From Beijerinckiaceae bacterium (lineage in GTDB: Bacteria > Pseudomonadota > Alphaproteobacteria > Rhizobiales > Beijerinckiaceae), in NCBI GenBank assembly GCA_947454485.1, contig CANGJJ010000002.1, forward strand, positions 1 to 64,000: a stretch of 64,000 nt of DNA. Direction: 5' to 3'. Shown here piece after piece: positions 61,049 to 64,000 of this stretch (positions within the stretch are counted from its first letter, which is position 1; each line of letters starts with the position of its first letter). Made by a program: the position numbers and the translations under genes. The notes beneath the pieces are model-generated. The model was not told the origin of the DNA. It searched no databases and saw only the letters and a list, made by a program, of their open reading frames with translations.

Positions 61049-61542
61049 CGGCGCGCGCCCACCACAGCAACCAGCGCCAAGCCCGCAGAGATCAGCGCAT
61101 TCCAGCCCGCCAGTGACAGACCTAAAATGCGCAAAGCGACTTCATCGCAGCGCACGACGGTCGATGTCTGCAACTGCTTCATGAAATCATCCATCGAGCC
61201 GGCCTGCTGGAGCGCGCCGGTGCAATCTGTGGGGCCGGGCCAGAATTTCCATTCAACGCCCGCATGGAAAATGCCAAAGACCATGCTGCCGACAAAGATG
61301 AGCGCGAGCAGATAGAGCCCCGCACGAACCACAGAGCGCGGCCATAGAGGTGCAAAAAACGCGAGCACTGCGGCCAGCGGCACGCCCGCGTAATAAGCAA
61401 AGCGCTGCTTCAGGCAGAGTTCGCAAGGCGCATAGCCGAAAGCCTCAAAGATCCATGCACCGGCAATGGTCGCAAAAGCCGCGAGCCCAACCAACCAGGC
61501 CGCTTGGCGCGCAGTCACTCTTTCGATGAGCTTGGACATCAT
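61045..61542 (-). CDS. dsbB: disulfide bond formation protein B (DsbB)
   Basis: This is a 165-residue inner-membrane protein that re-oxidises DsbA and hands electrons to ubiquinone. It has four transmembrane segments (about 13-32, 44-62, 68-88, 142-162). The first periplasmic pair is CELC in APCELCLKQR. The second pair is formed by the cysteines in GPTDCTGALQQAG and VVRCDEVAL. The ATG at 61542 has GAAGG upstream; 61539 is also possible. No dsbA is adjacent. It follows the VTT-domain gene by 10 bases on the same strand. Confidence 0.93.
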   Translation of the reverse strand: MMSKLIERVTARQAAWLVGLAAFATIAGAWIFEAFGYAPCELCLKQRFAYYAGVPLAAVLAFFAPLWPRSVVRAGLYLLALIFVGSMVFGIFHAGVEWKFWPGPTDCTGALQQAGSMDDFMKQLQTSTVVRCDEVALRILGLSLAGWNALISAGLALVAVVGARR

Positions 61543-61552
61543 GCCAGCACCT

Positions 61553-62140
61553 TCAGAACATACGCGCCGCGAGCCAGAAACCAAAGACGACGAAGATCAC
61601 GATCAACGCGATGAACAGACCAAAGTGTCGCTCAAAAAGATCGCGCATACGATCGCCCCAAAGCGACAAGGCACCTGCCACCAGAAAGAAGCGCGCGCCC
61701 CGCGTCACAGCCGACAAGCCAACAAAGAGCAGGAAATTATATTCCAGCAAGCCGCTCACAATGGTGATGAGCTTATAGGGAATGGGCGTCATGCCTTTTA
61801 CCAGAATGAAGGCCCAGCCCCATTGATCGTAAAAAAGCTTCAACGCATCGACACGCTCGCCATAGCCATAAAAGGTCAAGAGCGGCTTGCCGACACTCTC
61901 ATACAAAACCCAACCGATCAGATAGCCAAGAATGCCGCCGAGCACCGAGGCGATGGTGCAAATGCTGGCATAGAATAGAGCGCGCTTGGGTTTGGCCAGT
62001 GCCATAGGCACCAGCAAAGCATCAGGTGGAATGGGGAAGAAGGAGGACTCAGCAAAAGACACAGCCGCAAGAGCCCAGGTGGCCCGCGGCTTTTCAGCAA
62101 GAGACAGGGTCCAATGATAAAGACGCTTGAGCATCAACAA
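61553..62140 (-). CDS. YqaA-type VTT/DedA-like membrane protein
   Basis: This is a 195-residue inner-membrane protein of the SNARE-associated/VTT family. Signatures are ALAAVSFAESSFFPIPPDAL, the re-entrant helix with its E..FFPIP motif, VLGGILGYLIGWVLYESVG and GWAFILVKGMTPIPYKLITI with its second re-entrant part. RGARFFLVAGAL closes the domain. DedA-family proteins are lipid flippases or membrane-homeostasis factors; the YqaA subgroup is not well defined. It is transcribed with dsbB downstream. Confidence 0.92.
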   Translation of the reverse strand: MLMLKRLYHWTLSLAEKPRATWALAAVSFAESSFFPIPPDALLVPMALAKPKRALFYASICTIASVLGGILGYLIGWVLYESVGKPLLTFYGYGERVDALKLFYDQWGWAFILVKGMTPIPYKLITIVSGLLEYNFLLFVGLSAVTRGARFFLVAGALSLWGDRMRDLFERHFGLFIALIVIFVVFGFWLAARMF

Positions 62141-62154
62141 TCCAAAATGGGAGA

Positions 62155-62871
62155 TCAGAAACGCGGTTCACGAAAAGCGGCCGCATGGTCTTCATCCGCT
62201 ACTGGATGAAATTCGCCATCGGCTTCGTTGAGCACCAGCAGACGACCATCGGCGACACCAAACATAGCGCCATGCAATTTCAGGCGGCCCTTTTGCTCCA
62301 AAATCGAGACGCAGGGAAAAGTGCGCAGATTGGAAAGCGACTGTTTGATGGATTCACGCGCCAGCGCTTCCACATAGTCAGACGTTGGCCCCTCAGCCGT
62401 GGGCAGACGACGCGCGGCAGGCTCCATCAAGGAAATCCATTTGCCGATGAAGTCGCCGGGCGAAAGCGGGCGCGCATAAGGATCGGCCTCGTTCTCGGCA
62501 TAGGCTTTCACACCGCCGCATTGGGCATGGCCCATGACGACGATATGTTCGACGCGCAAACCCATGACGCCAAATTCGAGCGCGGCTGATGTGCCATGCA
62601 AGTCATCATTGGGCGCATAGGGGGGCATGAGATTGGCGACATTGCGCACGACGAAGAGCTCACCGGGGCGCGCATCAAAAATGACTTCGGGCGAAACGCG
62701 CGAGTCGCAACAGCCAATGACCATCACATTGGGCTTTTGCCCAACTTCGGCCAGCTCGCGATAGCGCTGCTGCTCGCTGGAAAACCGTCCCAAGAGAAAA
62801 TTGCGATAACCCGCTTCAAGACGCGGGGGAAAGGCAAGCCCTGCTTCAGGTCGTGCATCAGAAAGAGCCAT
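62155..62871 (-). CDS. beta-class carbonic anhydrase
   Basis: This is a 238-residue zinc enzyme interconverting CO2 and bicarbonate. The ligands are in VMVIGCCDSRVSPE (Cys and the Asp-Arg dyad) and VVMGHAQCGGVKAY (His and Cys). FVVRNVANLMPPY and GTSAALEFGVMGLRVEH are also diagnostic, as is the C-terminal LKLHGAMFGVADGRLLVL. The first 25 residues are a usual helical extension. It lies upstream of the VTT and dsbB genes on the minus strand with a 14-base gap. Confidence 0.96.
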   Translation of the reverse strand: MALSDARPEAGLAFPPRLEAGYRNFLLGRFSSEQQRYRELAEVGQKPNVMVIGCCDSRVSPEVIFDARPGELFVVRNVANLMPPYAPNDDLHGTSAALEFGVMGLRVEHIVVMGHAQCGGVKAYAENEADPYARPLSPGDFIGKWISLMEPAARRLPTAEGPTSDYVEALARESIKQSLSNLRTFPCVSILEQKGRLKLHGAMFGVADGRLLVLNEADGEFHPVADEDHAAAFREPRF

Positions 62872-63020
62872 GGATACCTCGCTGCGGATGGTTCTAGCCC
62901 TGACGGCGCAGAGCGCAACCCACTAATTTTGCGGCCCAGCCATGCAGCTCCCCTCCACCAAAGGCTTGATGACAGGTGGATGGGGTGGAGCTAGGGTCCG
63001 GCGCAGATTTTGGAGCCCCC

Positions 63021-63893
63021 ATGACCATTCGCCCCAGGCGCAGCGCCCTCTATATGCCCGGCTCCAATGCGCGGGCGCTGGAGAAATCCCGCACCCTGCC
63101 GGCCGATGTCCTGATCTTCGATCTGGAAGATGCCGTCGCCCCCAACGCCAAAGAGACCGCCCGTGCGCAGGTCGTGGCGGCCTTGCGGGCGGGTGGTTTT
63201 GGACGGCGCGAAGTCGTGGTGCGGATCAATGCGCTGACAACCCCTTGGGGCCGCGAGGATCTCTTGCAGGCCGCCACCGCTGGCGCTGATGCGCTCCTCA
63301 TTCCCAAAGTGGCCTCCCCCGGCGATATCACCCGCGTGGCACACGAGCTGAACGAGGCTGGCGTGCCGCAAAGCCTGCGGCTGTGGGCGATGATGGAAAC
63401 CCCGCTCGCCGTCCTCAATGCCGATTTGCTTGGCCGCACCGCGCTCGACCCCAGCGCAAGGCTCGATTGCCTCGTCATGGGCACCAATGATCTGGCCAAA
63501 GATATGCGCGCCCGCCTCAAGCCCGGTCGCGCGGCGCAAGTGCCACTCTTGGCGCTTTGCATCGCCGCAGCCCGTGCCTATGGGCTTGATATTCTGGATG
63601 GCGTCTATGGCGACTTGACCGATGAGGCAGGCCTGATGGCCGAGGCCACTCAGGGCCGCGATTTGGGCATGGATGGCAAGACGCTCATCCACCCAAGCCA
63701 AATTGCCATTGCCAATGAAGCTTTTGGGCCAAGCCCGGCGGAACTCGACTGGGCCCGCAAAGTCGTCGCTGCCTTTGCAGCGCAGGGCGCCGAACAGGCC
63801 GGCGTCATCGCCCTTGAAGGCCGGATGGTCGAGCGCCTGCATGAAGAGATGGCCCAGCGAACCTTGGCCATAGCTGACGCATTGAAGGACTGA
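63021..63893 (+). CDS. HpcH/HpaI aldolase/citrate lyase family protein (CoA ester lyase)
   Basis: This is a 290-residue CitE-like protein. It begins RRSALYMPGSNARALEKSRT, then LPADVLIFDLEDAVAP, VVVRINALTTPWG, DALLIPKVASPGDI, LWAMMETPLAVLNADLLG with the metal-binding glutamate, CLVMGTNDLAKDM, ILDGVYGDLTDEAGL and GMDGKTLIHPSQI. These match malyl-CoA/citramalyl-CoA lyase-type proteins that cleave beta-hydroxyacyl-CoA esters. TGGAG lies 6 bases before the ATG. It is divergent from carbonic anhydrase. The precise acyl-CoA is not determinable. Confidence 0.92.
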   Translation: MTIRPRRSALYMPGSNARALEKSRTLPADVLIFDLEDAVAPNAKETARAQVVAALRAGGFGRREVVVRINALTTPWGREDLLQAATAGADALLIPKVASPGDITRVAHELNEAGVPQSLRLWAMMETPLAVLNADLLGRTALDPSARLDCLVMGTNDLAKDMRARLKPGRAAQVPLLALCIAAARAYGLDILDGVYGDLTDEAGLMAEATQGRDLGMDGKTLIHPSQIAIANEAFGPSPAELDWARKVVAAFAAQGAEQAGVIALEGRMVERLHEEMAQRTLAIADALKD

Positions 63894-63913
63894 GCGGCCG
63901 GCCTTTACGATTG

Positions 63914-63932
63914 ATGCACCTCAGCGGTGCAT
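63914..63932. other. short inverted repeat before the edge gene
   Basis: ATGCACC (63914-63920) pairs with GGTGCAT (63926-63932) over TCAGC, 21 bases after the lyase stop. Without a T-run it is either a weak terminator or an operator for the next gene. Confidence 0.35.
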
Positions 63933-63955
63933 AGTGCCCGCCAAGGAGAGCAGGC

Positions 63956-64000
63956 ATGGCCAGTGACGAGACCCAAGCGAGTAGCGAGATCAAGCGCGAA
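63956..64000 (+). CDS. unidentified protein, N-terminal 15 codons
   Basis: The ATG at 63956 follows AAGGAGAG with good spacing. The visible peptide MASDETQASSEIKRE is acidic/polar and probably helical. The gene runs off the right edge, so no family can be assigned. Confidence 0.6.
   Translation, partial: MASDETQASSEIKRE

Overview
The window is a GC-rich piece of chromosome from an alphaproteobacterium, most likely of the order Hyphomicrobiales (Rhizobiales). That placement is an inference from gene content and order: the run rplU-rpmA-GNAT-obg-proB ... proA-nadD-rsfS-rlmH-envC-like-ctpA-divergent deacetylase-rppH, the ComF-grxC-DUF1178 group, ubiG next to lysC, the DUF1674-rsmB-heparinase-purH run, an N-terminal-GAF PtsP, a BTLCP transglutaminase-like protease and DUF2924/DUF3489 proteins. 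All three tRNA genes encode their CCA end.

Layout. (1) 1-3541: mobile DNA. The end of an IS3-family element runs off the left edge. It is followed by a three-gene module (DUF3489, DUF2924, large serine recombinase) that stops beside the 3' end of a tRNA-Ser(CGA) gene. (2) 3542-22662: core housekeeping. tRNA-Ser and tRNA-Leu are followed by a long, mostly minus-strand block for RNA turnover, envelope division and proteolysis, ribosome biogenesis, NAD and proline synthesis, magnesium transport and ribosomal proteins L21/L27. ComF, glutaredoxin, a DUF1178 protein, a BTLCP protease and UbiG follow. (3) 22663-36176: an AT-hook protein, LysC, a DUF1674 protein, an intergenic mosaic repeat, an RsmB-like methyltransferase, heparinase II/III, PurH, a MOSC protein, RF1, PtsP, an L,D-transpeptidase and tRNA-Arg(CCU). 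(4) 36287-57730: a roughly 21 kb set of catabolic genes for aromatic or carboxylated ring compounds. (5) 57797-64000: core genes again (GpmI, a 2-hydroxyacid dehydrogenase, DsbB, a VTT membrane protein, carbonic anhydrase, a CoA-ester lyase).

Region 4 is the most unusual part. It holds a luciferase-like monooxygenase, two paralogous UbiD-type (prenyl-FMN) decarboxylases, two MetE-core zinc alkyltransferase-like proteins, an extradiol (VOC) dioxygenase, homogentisate dioxygenase plus fumarylacetoacetase, and a close LigJ (4-oxalomesaconate hydratase) relative. The LigJ relative is followed by an HpaI-type aldolase, a 4,5-dihydroxyphthalate-decarboxylase-like protein and a cupin. Then come a molybdenum hydroxylase large subunit, a NitT/TauT-type binding protein, a phthalate-4,5-dioxygenase-type Rieske oxygenase, a FAH-family hydrolase and a pirin. 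The families suggest oxidation and decarboxylation of a carboxylated (phthalate-like) aromatic into a protocatechuate or gallate 4,5-cleavage lower pathway, beside the homogentisate route.

Nearly every multicomponent system in region 4 is represented by one subunit only. There is no Rieske reductase, no XDH FeS or FAD subunit, no UbiX, no ABC permease or ATPase, no LigAB/LigC/LigI and no recognisable transcription regulator. The substrate and the complete pathway therefore cannot be read from this window, and this region is the best candidate for undescribed biology.

Assignments rest on reading protein families and motifs by eye. No database search, structure prediction or composition statistic was run.
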